NCBI GenBank assembly: GCA_037176725.1 | Contig: JAZBRS010000026.1 | Span: 151,539,501 to 151,603,500 of the forward strand | Direction of reading: 5' to 3' | Source: Posidonia oceanica | Taxonomy: Eukaryota; Streptophyta; Magnoliopsida; Alismatales; Posidoniaceae | DNA: 64,000 nt | Part shown: piece after piece, positions 32,866 to 44,309 of the stretch | Layout: every line of letters starts with the position of its first letter | How positions within the stretch are numbered: the stretch's first letter is position 1 | Made by a program: the position numbers and the translations under genes | The notes under the pieces: generated by a model | Told to the model about the DNA's origin: nothing | The model's database searches: none | What the model saw: the letters and a program-made list of their open reading frames with translations, nothing else

Positions 32866-35707
32866 TGTAACACCTGGGAATTCATTTCCCTTGTAATTAT
32901 ACTTTTATAATAAATTCATTGGCTGTAAACAGGTGTTACTGGCCTTATGGGCCCCACTTGTGATTGATGTGGACCCCACCTGTGGTTTGTGTAGGTCCCA
33001 CCTGTGTTTTGTTGTGGGCCCCACATGTGACTGTTCGTGGGCCCCACCTTGGGTTTGCTGTGGGCCCCACTAGTGGTGGTTGATGGGACAGATTACAGTC
33101 TGGTCCCTGGCTTTCTCTCTCTCTTTCTCTCTCAGCTCTCTCCCCTCTCACTCTCCCTCTCTCTTTCTCTCTCTCTCTCTCTCCCTCTCTTTTCCCTCTC
33201 TCCTTCCACCCACTTCCTCCCTCTCCCTTACTCGTGCCCTCTCCCTCTCTCTCCCAACCGTTCTTCCCCTTCCTCCCTCACCCGTGCCCGTGCCCTAACC
33301 CCAGGCCGGCACAAGCTCCTCCCTCCCTCTCCCCATCTCCACCTCCTCCTCCCTCCCCTCTCTCCTCCTTCCTTCCCCTTCCTCCCTTTCTTCTTCCTCC
33401 TCCTCTGTTGGCGGTGGTCGGCCCGTGGTGGTGGCCGGCGGTGGTGCGGCAAGCTCCGGTCTTCGTCTCGGTGGAGTGGCGAGCCCGAGTGCGGCGCGTG
33501 GAGCTCAGTACGGCAGCGGATCGCCGGAGTCGCGCGTGGTTCACCGGAGGATAGTGGCCGTCCCTCTGTCCCAAGGTACACGCCTCACCCGTAGTTGCTT
33601 AAATACTTCAAAAATGATATGCATGCGTCCCTTGCCATGTTTTGAATGCTATGAAGGTGGTTTGGCAATTTTTGAGATTTTATGTGATTTTTGGCCGGAT
33701 TTATGGCCCGAGTAGTTAAAATGCTTAAATTGTGGTTTCCGGTGATTTTCGGTGTTTTGTACCTCGGATTGAGGTGAATGTGGTGTGGTTGTGTTGCTCG
33801 AGCGGATATGCTCATTTTCACATATTGCATGCTTGGTTTGGTGTGGAATTGCAAGTGCTTGGGATTTTTGGGCGTAAATGACTTGAATGTGGGTTTTCCG
33901 GTGTTTTTGTGAGTTGTATGCCTCGAAATGCCATAATGTGTGCTTGGTTGCATTCCTTATTGAATTCCGGTAATTTCGGTATATGGCATGCTAGATTTAG
34001 AGTTTTATGCAGGTGTTTTAGGATTTAAGTAGGTTTTATGAATTTTCAGCCATGCTCTAGTTCGGCACACCGAATTTGACCGGTATGCCGAACGTCCTTC
34101 TTTTCTGCACTCCTGAACCTGAATTCGGTCTACCGAAAACGTTCGATCTGCCGTTTTCTGGGCTTGATCGGTCGACCGGTTATTTCTGGTCTACCGAATC
34201 AGGGGTTTTCGGTAGACCGATGGGATTTTGGTCTGCCGTTTTCTAGGTTTTCGGTCGACCGGTCTTTTTGGGTCGACCGAATCAGGGGTTTTCAGTCGAT
34301 TGATTGGATTTCCGGTCTGCCGATTTTGGTCTGGGTTGTTTCCCCGGACTTGTTTTCTTATGATGTTAATGATGTTTGTTTTGGGGCATATTGTGCTTTA
34401 GCCCATGAATTTAATAAATGTTTTTAAAGAGATTTTTGAGGAAAAACATGGATTGTTTGCAAATGACTTTGCCGAGGTTTTCCGTGGCTGAAACCTAGGA
34501 GTTGTGTTGGCTGGACCCGGGAATGCGACGACATTCCTAGTGTGTCGCACACCTCGCCTGGGTTGAGGTTTTGGGGGTCAGGGTGTCGACTGTACCTAGC
34601 GGTATCGTGGCGGTGGACTCGGGAGGTATGATACTCTTGCATAGCTGGACGTGATACCCTAATCACTACGGGCACCGAGACTCGCCTTTGTTTTGGGTGC
34701 TGGCTGAGCCTAGGGGTGAGGAGCCTCTAGTGGTTCGGGGTACTAAGCTGAGGTCGCCGTATTTGGCGTGTCTTGTGGTTTGTCCTGATTATGGACAGCT
34801 TGCCCAATTGGGGGTGAGTAGCTTTCCCAAGTGGGGATCGCTTTTTGAGGCGTCTCTAGTGTGAGATGCTGGGACAGACACGCTCCTCCATAGAGCGGGT
34901 GTTCGTGGCAGTGTAGTGAGTTGCAGGGGTGAGTCCCTAGCTACTACTTGAGGCCGGGTCAATTGCTTGGCGCTAGGCAATATGGCTAGTTGTGGTTTTA
35001 TGCCCGCAGGACTGTGTTTGGTTGTTGCTGGCCGTATTAGGCCTAGAGCTTTGCCTGATTTTGGGCTTAATGTGGTTCTTGTTGAGTTTTGGGCCATATT
35101 AGGCCTAATACTTTCCGCCTATTTACGGCACATGGTTTTGGTTTGAGTTTTAGGGCCAATGGGTCGTTGTTATTAATTGAGAATTTATTTACGAGGTATT
35201 TCTGCCTTGTTTTGGCCAGTGGGGCCGAGTTATTTTCCCAGCCTGAGAGGTTGGAGGTTTTTGAGTTATGCTGAGGTTTTGGGCTGGTGGGCCATGGTTT
35301 GTGAAAATGTTAACACCTATTTCTCTCGGTTTTAGCATATTGGCTTTGGGGAAGGTGTTTTATTGATTATATTGATTATTGTGGACCCAGATTTAGGGTT
35401 TTGACCGGTTCGTGCCGTATTCTGGTTTTTTGTGCCAGTTTCTCGCGTGGTTTCTGCAGGGTGTGTGCTGGGTGACGATTTCTAGTCACTCACGTGTGCT
35501 TTGTGTGGTTTTCAGTTGCAAGTGCAGATGGTTAGCTGGTTCGGAGTCATAGTGCATATAGTGGGAGTCACATAGTTGTCCACTGCAAGTTCCTTGCACA
35601 GATAATTGTTGTTTAGCCCTGTAGTTAACTATTGATGTAATAGTTAATTAAGTTTTAAATTTTTTGTTGAGCTTGGTTTTTGTACTGTTGCGATCGGGGT
35701 CGTGACA
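32866..35707. mobile_element. E: chromovirus-type solo LTR, 2,842 bp, inside C
   Basis: It starts TGTAACACCTGGG and ends GGGGTCGTGACA, the terminal pair common in plant chromovirus LTRs (TGTCACGACCCC on the other strand, so probably minus). Flanks are AGTCG (32,861-32,865) and AGTCA (35,708-35,712), a duplication with one change. It contains a long CT microsatellite and GC-rich block (33,110-33,480) and a dense array of palindromic words at 34,055-34,335, such as TTCGGCACACCGAA and TTCGGTCTACCGAA. Many overlapping open frames at 33.0-33.6 kb on both strands are low-complexity artefacts. Confidence 0.9.
33110..33420. repeat. CT microsatellite / pyrimidine tract in LTR E
   Basis: Nearly uninterrupted CT and CCT repeats, merging into a GC-rich block. 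G has a shorter CT tract at 17,570-17,640. Confidence 0.9.
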
Positions 35708-37867
35708 AGTCACTAGCTAATCTATTAAAAACCGGGAGACTAGGAAAGCCATATACAAAAACATGTAGAAAAACTCATGCAATTTGAAAACATGCAAATC
35801 CAATCCAAATATATATATGACACAAGGTCAATGCGGCTCAGAGAAAGGGTAAGGACTCCTATTACGCGCGGGGAAGGTGTTAGGCACCCCCGACACGACC
35901 GAGGAAGTCGGTCTTTCTTGGCTAATCCACTCTTGTGTGGCTAATGTTGGCGCATAACGTCGGTTTATGTTCGCCCGAGGGCGGTATGCAATTTGTATTT
36001 ATAAACCATACAAAGCTTAGCAAAATCATGCCTAAATGACTATTTAAAGTTAAAATACCATGCTATGATGATAAACAAACCAGGGAAATAAAATCAGAAA
36101 AAGGCAAGCCAAATAAATGAGAGACAAAGTGGCAAACAAGGGGGCTCTATCCACAGTCTAATATCTGGCCTCAGTCGCCCCTCACCACGACGACAGGACA
36201 CGTTGCCGGTATGAGCAGTGAGGCGCAAGTCGCTGCTAGGCACGGCAACAGCACTCGTCGCCTGTATGAGCGGCGACGGCACATGTCGCACCTCGGACAG
36301 GCGGCCAAGGCTGCTTCAAACTGGGACATTCATCTCCGGAAAAATGCTATGAGAGCTAAGTAAAACATGAAACCAAAGCTCTAGAAGACAAGAGAAAACA
36401 TCCAAGAACAAAATCATATAGTTACATTTCAAAATAGTGGCCTAGATCACGAGATATATCGGCTTAAAGTCTGGCCAAGGGACTGCCTGAAACACAATCG
36501 AGTCGCCGCTAGGATAGGCGATGCGACTGGCAGTCTAGTGATCAGAGTTCATCGCCAAATCCCACGTCACCAGCGGTGTGAAAAATGTGGAAGAGGATTG
36601 GGGAAGCTCGACAGCACTCCCACGATCAGAACCACACCTTCAGTGTGGAAAATGGTTGGGTGGATTGTTCCATCCATCCCCCCCCCTTTTCACCACCGGA
36701 GCTTGATCGGTTCCGGCCACTGGAGCAACCGACGAGCCAAAAAGCTTGGCTGTGAAGCTTTGTGAGGGTGAGGGGACGATGAGGGAAGAAAATGCAGCAA
36801 AGAAGAGGCGGTCGGCATCCGTTCCCCACCTCCACTAGTGATCGTCGACAACCACTTCGCATCACCAGCCATTGAGACGGCCGAGAGCTCAAAAGAAGGG
36901 CCTGGCAGATCGAATGGAGGATGAGGGTCGGGAAGCTTCCCGAGACCCCAAGCAGACCTCGGGGGCCGAGACAGGGGCTGCCGTGCACTCACAAACTGGC
37001 AGCCTCGTGCGGGCGGTGACCAATCGCCGAACTCCAGGGAATGACGAAAAACAAAGATAAAAAGGCAATCTAGGTGCGGGAAAAGGCATGCATAAAAACC
37101 ATGGACATTTCTACGCTAAGGGTGAAGGAAATTCACCTGTGGAGCGGCCAAAAATGTGTGTTGTAGTCGGTCGGCGAGGGTGGACGTTGACGGACGGCGA
37201 GCTCCGGAGGTGGCCTGGAGGTCGGGGAACGCACGAGAAGCTCTTTCTCAAGCAGGGGGAACACTCTGAATCACTCGGGGAGGCTGGGAATTCTCTAGCG
37301 CTCTCAGAAATGCGGTGAGGTTGCCGGTGTGGTCGAAAATGGGTTGGGTTCCGTGGTTTTATCGGCGAGCTCTGCACAAGGTGGCATTGACGGTGGGTGG
37401 CAGGTCGGAGATGATGGGAGGGTGGCAGGGAGTAAGTCGGAGGTGATGGAGGGGTCGCCAAAGTCCTCCTCTTGTCAAGGAGGTGACGGTGAGCAACGGT
37501 TCGCGCATGCGGCGAATTTTTGAAATCACGCGATTGGGGCTCGAGAAGAAGAAGCAGGTTGTCGCTGCTCAGCATGGCGACAGCACAAGTCGCCTCTATA
37601 AGGGGCGACAACACTAGTCACCGCTGGGATAGGCGACATGGGCTTCCTGTCTTAACAGGGCCTGCTGCAGGGTTTGCTGGGCTACTGAATGGGCCTAAGC
37701 CTTGGTGTAAACTGGGCTTGGGTAGGTTTGGAGAGTTTTGGGTTAGGTTTAGGATTTGAGTGGGCTTTAAGTGGGGTTTTGGTTTGGGTCTGCCATGCCA
37801 CGATTCGAGCACGCTTCTCGAGAGATCCACCAACGACCAGTTGTCAAAATGGGGTGTCTACATATAG

Positions 37868-38351
37868 TCTTGTGAACAAGATAATATTTTTTTAAGAATA
37901 TAGTGCAAAATTGGATCCAAGTAGTGATTGAATTAGTTGATAGACTATAAAGCCATTTTTTAGCATTGTCTTTTAATGCAAAAGGAATGAATATTAACCG
38001 GACTGCATCATCAGACAACTGCTGTAACTTCATCATACTACACACCTCCTCAAATTCATTAATGAACCAATAAGCATCTTCAGATTCTAAACCCGTGAAC
38101 CTAGGCAACTGGTTAATATAATTGGATTTGAGTTCAAAATTGTTGCCATTAGCATTTAGAAGTCTAATGCAAGATGGTTGTGCAATTCTTACTAGGTAAC
38201 ACCTGGCTTTTAAGGTTAGAGGTGGATTGTGTACTTCATTAGCTATTTTAAATTCTTTGGGTTTGACACGAATAAGACGATGAGTCAAATCACGGACCCA
38301 AACGGGCATGCACTTGATGAAACTCTTTTTTTTTTGGAAATAAAAATGCAA
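37868..38351 (-). pseudogene. A: gag N-terminal part
   Basis: The minus frame ending near 37,868 reads MPVWVRDLTHRLIRVKPKEFK, then YINQLPRFTGLESEDAYWFINEFEEVC, DDAVRLIFIPFALKDNAKKWL and NSITTWIQF: the retrotransposon gag core, about 90% alike B gag by eye. It is cut at 37,868 by solo LTR C. The downstream translation into C is spurious. Confidence 0.88.
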
Positions 38352-39427
38352 TGAAAATAGAAAAGAAGAAAATATGAGAAAATATGAACTAAATAGATGA
38401 GGAGATTACAGATAGAGGAGAAAGATGCCTAATTTAATCACACAAGTTACCCAGATCCTAATTCTATGGTTGACCTAATTAAAGTCTAGACAGCTCCTAA
38501 CTTCCAAGTTAAACTTCAAGATCCTTGGTTCAAAATTTCTCAAACCGAGTTAGCCAGATTAGTAGAGGAAAGTGGGAGGCTCCCCGTGCATAAGCAACGG
38601 GCCTAATTAAATAACCACTTTACCTTTTAAGAGGTTGGGCCTCTTGAATCACTTTTCTTAGACACCAATAAGGAATAAGAATTTTAAATCCAATTCTCTC
38701 TAGGATTTACTTGTCTTATAGAGCTCGAGTCCTAAGGGCCAATGTCTACTTGATTTTAATTAAAGCTTAGGTCAATACTTGATGCTTTCTTTTGTTGTTT
38801 GTGGGCTAAGGAATGGTGATGAAATCTCCACCTTATTTTGTGCTATAGGTTTTGCCCTTAGGTACTTTGAGAAGATATGCAATAAATAATTATGCTCAAA
38901 CAAGTTGTTCTTCCTACTAATTATATGCTCTAAAATGCTAGAAATCAAGTAGGAGAACACGTACATTTTCCTCCAGTGATCACCAAAATAAAATAATAAG
39001 AGATAGAAATTACTCTAAATGCAAATTATATGATGTATGCCCTAAAAAACAGGTTTCTATCTTATCATGAAATATTTTTAATTGGGTTCAAGTTTATGTT
39101 CGATTTTTAAATTAGTGATCGAGAAAAAACAGAAATCGAAACAATATATAAACCCTAGATCAGGATTCTTGAAAAACCAGAAAAAATAGAAATTGAAAAA
39201 TCAGGGAAAATAACTAACCTAGGCGCCCAGGAGGCGTCGGAAATGCAGACTAGTGCCTAGGAGGCTCTCTTGCTTCCTGGGATTTTCTAAAAAAAAAACC
39301 TTCTGGATTCTCCAGATCTCTTGTTAAATGTTCATGTAAGATTAAAATAACGAAGTAAATGTTTTTTTTTTAGATAAAAACGAAAAGAAAGAAACAACTG
39401 ATAATAAATCAATGTTAGAAAACCCTA
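38352..39427 (-). mobile_element. A: untranslated leader
   Basis: Noncoding, AT-rich, homologous to the B leader (29,747-30,903), including the word GGCGCCCAGGAGGCG at 39,220-39,270. Confidence 0.75.
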
Positions 39428-39447
39428 TTCCCCGACAACGGCGCAAA
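39428..39447 (-). promoter_or_regulatory. A: primer binding site, tRNA-Asp type
   Basis: The minus strand reads TTTGCGCCGTTGTCGGGGAA, two or three changes from the Athila primer site, five bases after the LTR end at 39,453. Confidence 0.85.
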
Positions 39448-39452
39448 AAACT

Positions 39453-40755
39453 TGATGTCTAAATTTTAAATAACCGCAAGTGCACGGCATACAAGGTAGC
39501 ACGTCGCCAAGTACAGGTCGATCCCACAGAGAAAAGGGTTTAAAAACAAAAACTTATTATCAACTATTGAAGAAATGAGAGAAGGATTTGATGTTATCAA
39601 AAGAATTGAACAAATAGCTACTCAAACCTTGGAGAGAAATTAAATTAATTAAAACTAGGGTTTTCGAATCCATTTATGCAAAATACAGATGCATGATTAA
39701 ATCCACTATCTATCTCTCTTCATGATCTAAATAGTTTTACTCAATAGTTTTTATCCTAACAAGTATAATCTATATGTAATGCACCATAGATTATCAAGGA
39801 CTAGATAAAAGCACACAAATCAAACTAAATCAAATGATATACTGTAGATCTAAGATTATACACATGATCCCTAATTATTTTTCCCTAAGCATAGATTAAA
39901 AAGATATAATCAATATTAATCTATCAAAGTTTATCGACATAATAGAGATTCATGCAATATACATCTAGCCTAAGTAATCATAGCATTTAAGTATGAGAAA
40001 ATACAGAGAAATTTAATCACAACATCTGAAATTATATAAACTTCATCTAAACCCTAGATCTAGTGACTTAGCCAAGCATGTTAATGAAAAGCATTGAAAT
40101 AAGAGAAATAAGGAGAAGTGCAAGACATAATTGAGAGGAAAAATGAACTTGTATTAATAAAAACTAAGATTACACTAGAGGAACTTGCAAATCTCTAAAA
40201 TAAAAGAAGAATAGTCTAAGCCTAAAGGTGGTAGATTCTCTATATTTACACAAGGGGTCCTTTTATAGACTTACAAGGACTTTCCTACATCGGAGACAAA
40301 TCCGAGTATAAATTTTAAAAATTAAATTTCAAATACAAGATATTTCCAACTAAGCATCTTGACAACCAAAGACTGAGTCAGCATTATCTTTTTGGGGCAC
40401 CTAGGAGGTGCCGAATGTGCATCTAGGCGCCTGGGAGGCGTCCACGTCATCCCGAATGACCTCTGACTTAGTCAATCTGTTAGCTTATCTTTCTCCTAGT
40501 ATTTACGCACTTGGAAAACGTGTATTTGACCTCTCGACGTATCTAGAAAATTCTTTTCTCTTCTCCTTTAAAATATCCTTGACTGAATTTGAATTCCTTT
40601 TTATCTTTTATTCTTTTCTCTTCCTTCTTTTTCTCAATTCTTTTCAGGTCCTCAGGTTCCTGTAAAATTTACACAAAACACCTTGAGTAGCATTATTTAT
40701 ATACATTAATCAATAAATATGGGGAATAAAATATGTATGAATTATGAGTTAATCA
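39453..40755 (-). mobile_element. A: right LTR, 1,303 bp, with primer site and polypurine tract on opposite sides
   Basis: In + coordinates it runs from TGATGTCTAAATTTT to GAGTTAATCA. To the left are the primer site and leader of A. To the right is a polypurine tract (minus ATATGGGGGTGTT) and 3' internal sequence. It holds the empty target site of H at 39,614-39,618. It works as a shared LTR between two internal regions. Confidence 0.92.
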
Positions 40756-40938
40756 AACACCCCCATATCTATCTTTTGCTAGTCCTTGAGCAAAACTGAC
40801 TCTAAGCTAACATAAGAAAAATAAGAAAATCCTAACTCACTTTTGCAAGAATCGCGATTGCACTTAGTATGTGCAACAAGCCTTTAAACCCCTAAGTTGC
40901 CTTAGTGGACAAGTGGTGTCTCGTGAGAGTTTGCCTTC
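40756..40938 (-). mobile_element. Fragment of a second Athila internal 3' end
   Basis: Homologous to the B 3' noncoding region next to its LTR (25,838-26,025), including polypurine tract, TTTTGCTAGTCCTTGAG, ATCGCGATTGCACTTAG and GTGTCTCGTGAG. It stops at about 40,938, where D gag begins, so the neighbouring Athila copy is lost by deletion. Confidence 0.8.
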
Positions 40939-41216
40939 AGTTGCTTTCAACCACCACACGATTGATCTACCCCTAGAGCACACTTTAACAGCGCAATCTC
41001 AATCGCATAGTCCTTATGCTTTTGGCTGAGGGACTTATGGTTCACTTGTAGAGTTTTGAAAGTGTCCAGCATTTCCATCACCGCCTGCATCAGGGTCAAG
41101 GCGTTCGGAACTTCAACAATGAACCCAACATTTTGGCTGATCCATGCCTCAATGTTGTCAAGACAATCCTTGACAGATTTTGCCATCCTTATCTCGACAA
41201 TGGAATCAAATCTCAT
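40939..41216 (-). pseudogene. D: gag N-terminal coiled-coil fragment
   Basis: An 89-residue frame beginning MRFDSIVEIRMAKSVKDCL, then a heptad-like EVPNALTLMQAVMEMLDTFKTL and HKDYAIEIALLKCAL. It resembles the coiled-coil start of plant chromovirus gag, and its position and strand fit D, whose knuckle is at 19.2 kb. About 200 residues of gag between them are missing. Assigned on layout and context. Confidence 0.5.
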
Positions 41217-41747
41217 GGGTTATTTTCTGAATCTCTCAACCACCTATGCGGCACTAGCGTCACACTAATTTAGCCTAACACAAAATCACCCACAAAGCAA
41301 CATACAGTATGGGAAATCACCCCTTTTCCTTTGATTCTCAAGCCACAAGAATACAAAGTCTGATTTGGCACTCTCTCCTTCCCAAGCGGCTGACGTTACA
41401 TGTATATATTTACATGTGCTTGGTCAGTTATCCTATAACTACCTCGCACCCTTTTACCTTTTCACCCTCGTGTATATTAGGACAACTCCCTGTCTTGTGC
41501 TTAAATTCCCAAGAGACGTGCTCCTTTAGAACTTTACTAGTCTTGTGCCATGTCCATGCATCAAGCTCCGCACATCCTCGACCATCTCTCACGCGCATCC
41601 GATCTTACGTTGCCTATGTCCTGTGCGCCTCCCTACACATGTCCCACGTAGACTCCATTCTTGCTATAGCTACATCGTACGCCTCCCTATACACATCCCC
41701 GTGCTATAGCAAACACCATGCTCGAGCATGATCGAGCTCCATCTTTA
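41217..41747 (-). mobile_element. D: presumed leader
   Basis: Between the gag start at 41,216 and a possible primer site at 41,748. No other signal. The plus-strand frame 41,309-41,731 has no known motif. Confidence 0.35.
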
Positions 41748-41761
41748 GGGTCTGACACTAA
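41748..41761 (-). promoter_or_regulatory. Possible D primer binding site (initiator tRNA-Met type)
   Basis: The minus strand TTAGTGTCAGACCC matches 11 of 14 positions of the TTGGTATCAGAGCC-type site used by many plant gypsy and copia elements. Confidence 0.35.
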
Positions 41762-43059
41762 GCTCTAAGGAATACAAAAAGTAGGACTCTTGGGGCATAA
41801 AATCACTTGGGTTTCTGGAGCTTGTTTTGAAAAAATAAGGTGATGGGGAAGATGCAAGTATTCAACAAAAGTGTCATCGACCAACAACTTAGAATCATAT
41901 CCTAATCATCCTGACAAATAATAAAAAGAACAAAGGAAGAAGTGAGGTCTTGACTAACTGATTCAAAGACATATCATGATCAAGGATGACAAGTGTTTCT
42001 CCTCATATTCAAAGCACACAAACTCGTTGCTTCAATCATTGAAGATAACCCAACAAAAAATAGGAGGACAATGACTTGTCCATGTGGCTTTTCAACTTCT
42101 TTAAACGTGTGACAAAAAATTCTACAATTTTCAACCTCTCAAAGCTTTATTGTAGTGTGGTTTCTATCTTGTATGTTATTTAACATCAACCAATCCCAAT
42201 ACTTAGGATATATATTTATAGAGATGGCTTGGATCTAATAGAGATCCAATTAGTAAGTCACGTGATCCAAATAGAATCCAATTCCATTGTATCCAATATA
42301 TTAAGGATCAAGGTTTACTAATAAGTCCACCAAATTATGTATAACTAAACCTTTCAATTGGGCTAATATATCATGATATGATCCCTTTAGTGATACCTTA
42401 TTTAGTTCTAGTCCTTTCACATTAGATTATCAAATAAGTCTAGTAATAATTGGATACATTGTATTATTACTTGGGAATAATATATTAATCTAGTCACTAA
42501 TTTGGATTTTTCAGGAAATAAATTATTTCCATAAAAATTACGACAAACTCGATTTGTCTATTGCTCCGGCAGAAAATTCAAAAATATTAGAACAATAAAC
42601 AATACTTACATGAATTTGTCTCAAAGACCTACATAATCTATATGATAAATATGTCGCCCAACTAATCAATATCTAGTCTCCTATTAGACATCAACCATTT
42701 GTTAATCAAACTGAACGTAATTAATTACACTATCATGATGTTCTTCTTATAATCAAAGGACTCATCAATTGCCTTTCTAAGAGAAAAATGATTAGTGAGG
42801 ACTTATAGTGATCCAATTTAATGTACTCATCCAACGACATACATCTGCATCTTCACCTAGGAGTTGACGTTCTAAGTAGATGGGTCATTCTACCCCACTA
42901 GAGTGTTGTGAACTATGTGTTCCTATCATATATAAAGCTAGTAATTTGTTTTAAACTAAAATATATAAAGTTGAGGCTCTCTAGATCAACCAAATCTTAT
43001 TATCATGATTCTCTAATCATACATTAATCATCTAACTTTATCTCACAAATTACCCAACA
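41762..43059 (-). mobile_element. Candidate 5' LTR of D, about 1.3 kb
   Basis: AT-rich, no coding potential. On the minus strand it would start TGTTGGGTAATTTGTG (43,059) and end next to the candidate primer site. There is no second copy in the window, so the call rests on position and the TG start. Confidence 0.35.
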
Positions 43060-44012
43060 AATTATACATAAAAGAAATAAGTGCAAATTAATCAAATTTA
43101 TTAATTAATTGAAATAATCAAATTAGCTCAATTATGATGACTTTTGAGAGCATAATGCCAACATAAGAATTTTTCTATTGCCAAATAAACTTATATAGAG
43201 CCTTGGTATGGATTACATTGATGAGGGATCAATCCCTTGGGCCCATGTTTAGTTGGCTATAATCAACGAGTGGAATGTAATCCAATTAGTCCCCCACCAT
43301 AAATTACAATGTTTGGTTCACTAAATTAAACTTTGTAATTTGATTCTTCCTTAATTGAAGTACCTCATATTGGTGTGATAAATATGCAATTACATAAAAA
43401 TGTTGGTAATCTAATCATAATTTTCTTCATAATTGATGAAACTAATGACATTGATTTACATCAACATCATAGCCATCGTCAGGATCACCTCGACATTACC
43501 AGAATTACTCTATCACTATTGGAATCTCTCTAGTGATCGTCGAAGCCACCTTGTCCCCTGTCAGAATTTGTTCTGGCGACCGCAGAACAGCACTCACCCT
43601 GCCATTTTGCTCAGAATGCGTAACCTGCACGAGTTAAGAGAAGAGCCATGCACACATGTCAGGGAAGCTCCTCTGATTATCCAGATCTTCAACCTAATCC
43701 TAGTTAGGTCATCTGACCAGGACCTTAGGGCCCTATCAAAGAGCATGTAAGAAAGAGCATCTTGATTATTTCAAATGATCTACTGAACATTGGCCTTGAT
43801 CCTTAATAACAGTAATTCGATGAGCATCATAGTGAGGTTTTTGAAATTCCAAGGGCATAGAAGAAAATAGGGATTTCCCAAGGAGGTATAGGAGCAATTG
43901 GCCAAGTATTTTAGGATATGCAAGCAAAAAAACGAAAAAGACAACTAGATGATTGGTTAGGGCATAGGAAGGGGTAGCCCTCTAATATACCACAGAGTAG
44001 GGACTGAGGTGC
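43060..44012. other. Unassigned AT-rich DNA
   Basis: I see no gene. Short open frames (43,433-43,750) have no known motif. The phrases at 43,210-43,330 (GGATTACATT...AATGTAATCC, TGTTTGGTT) may be a decayed small DNA transposon, but no clear ends are visible. Confidence 0.3.
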
Positions 44013-44309
44013 TGTCAATAGTTTCTTGTCCTCTTTGTAGGAGTTTCCTTCTCATTGTTATGGGAGTTTCATTCTCCCTAAAATGGGAGTCTTCTTCTCC
44101 TAATTACAAGTGTTTACTTCTCTTTTTGATGAGGTTTCATTCATGTTTTGCCTGCCTATAAAGTACGGAATATGTATTGTGATATTGAAAAGAACTATAA
44201 TGTATGAGCTGGTAGTTGCTACATAAACTCACTTCTTCATGAATACTCACTTTCTTCTTCCTCTAGTTAGCTTTAGAGGTAGGAAATAGTAACTTATTAT
44301 TTTCTAACG
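44013..44309 (+). mobile_element. Possible short LTR (about 300 bp)
   Basis: TGTCAATAG at the start, CTATAAAGTACGG in the middle as a TATA-like box, then ACTCACTTC and TTCTTCTTCCTC, ending near TTTCTAACG. The layout resembles a small copia LTR, but no matching flanking duplication or partner was found. Confidence 0.3.

Larger units (their letters stand above)
32707..37862 (-). mobile_element. C: Tat-like Ty3/gypsy solo LTR, split by solo LTR E
   Basis: On the minus strand it starts TGTAGACACCCCATTTTGAC (37,862) and ends GGGACGGTTACA (32,707). Without E it is about 2.3 kb. Flanks are GATGG (32,702-32,706) and TATAG (37,863-37,867), a degenerate duplication. Removing C rejoins the A gag, as shown by the uninterrupted B gag at 29,320-29,340. 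It shares GAAAGGGTAAGGACTCCT and GGTGTTAGGCACCCCC with the Tat-like arms at 2.9 and 7.2 kb. CpG words (GTCGCC/GGCGAC) cluster at 36,170-36,305, 36,490-36,540 and 37,555-37,640. Confidence 0.85.
19235..40938 (-). mobile_element. A: Athila-type Ty3/gypsy element, host of three later insertions
   Basis: Minus-strand order: right LTR (39,453-40,755), primer site, leader, gag start (38,351-37,868), [insert C], gag (32,700-32,210), [insert B], gag end and linker (24,553-23,764), protease, RT, RNase H fragment, polypurine tract, left LTR (19,235-21,601). Integrase is deleted. A copia solo LTR sits inside the left LTR. The right LTR is also followed by polypurine tract and 3' internal sequence (40,756-40,938), so this is part of a tandem or recombinant array. 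It lies inside the gag of element D: D protease side on the left, D gag start on the right. Confidence 0.85.

Noticed and set aside
33037..33594. Several long overlapping open frames on both strands
   Set aside because: They follow a CT/GC-rich low-complexity tract in solo LTR E; the products are Ser/Leu/Pro repeats.
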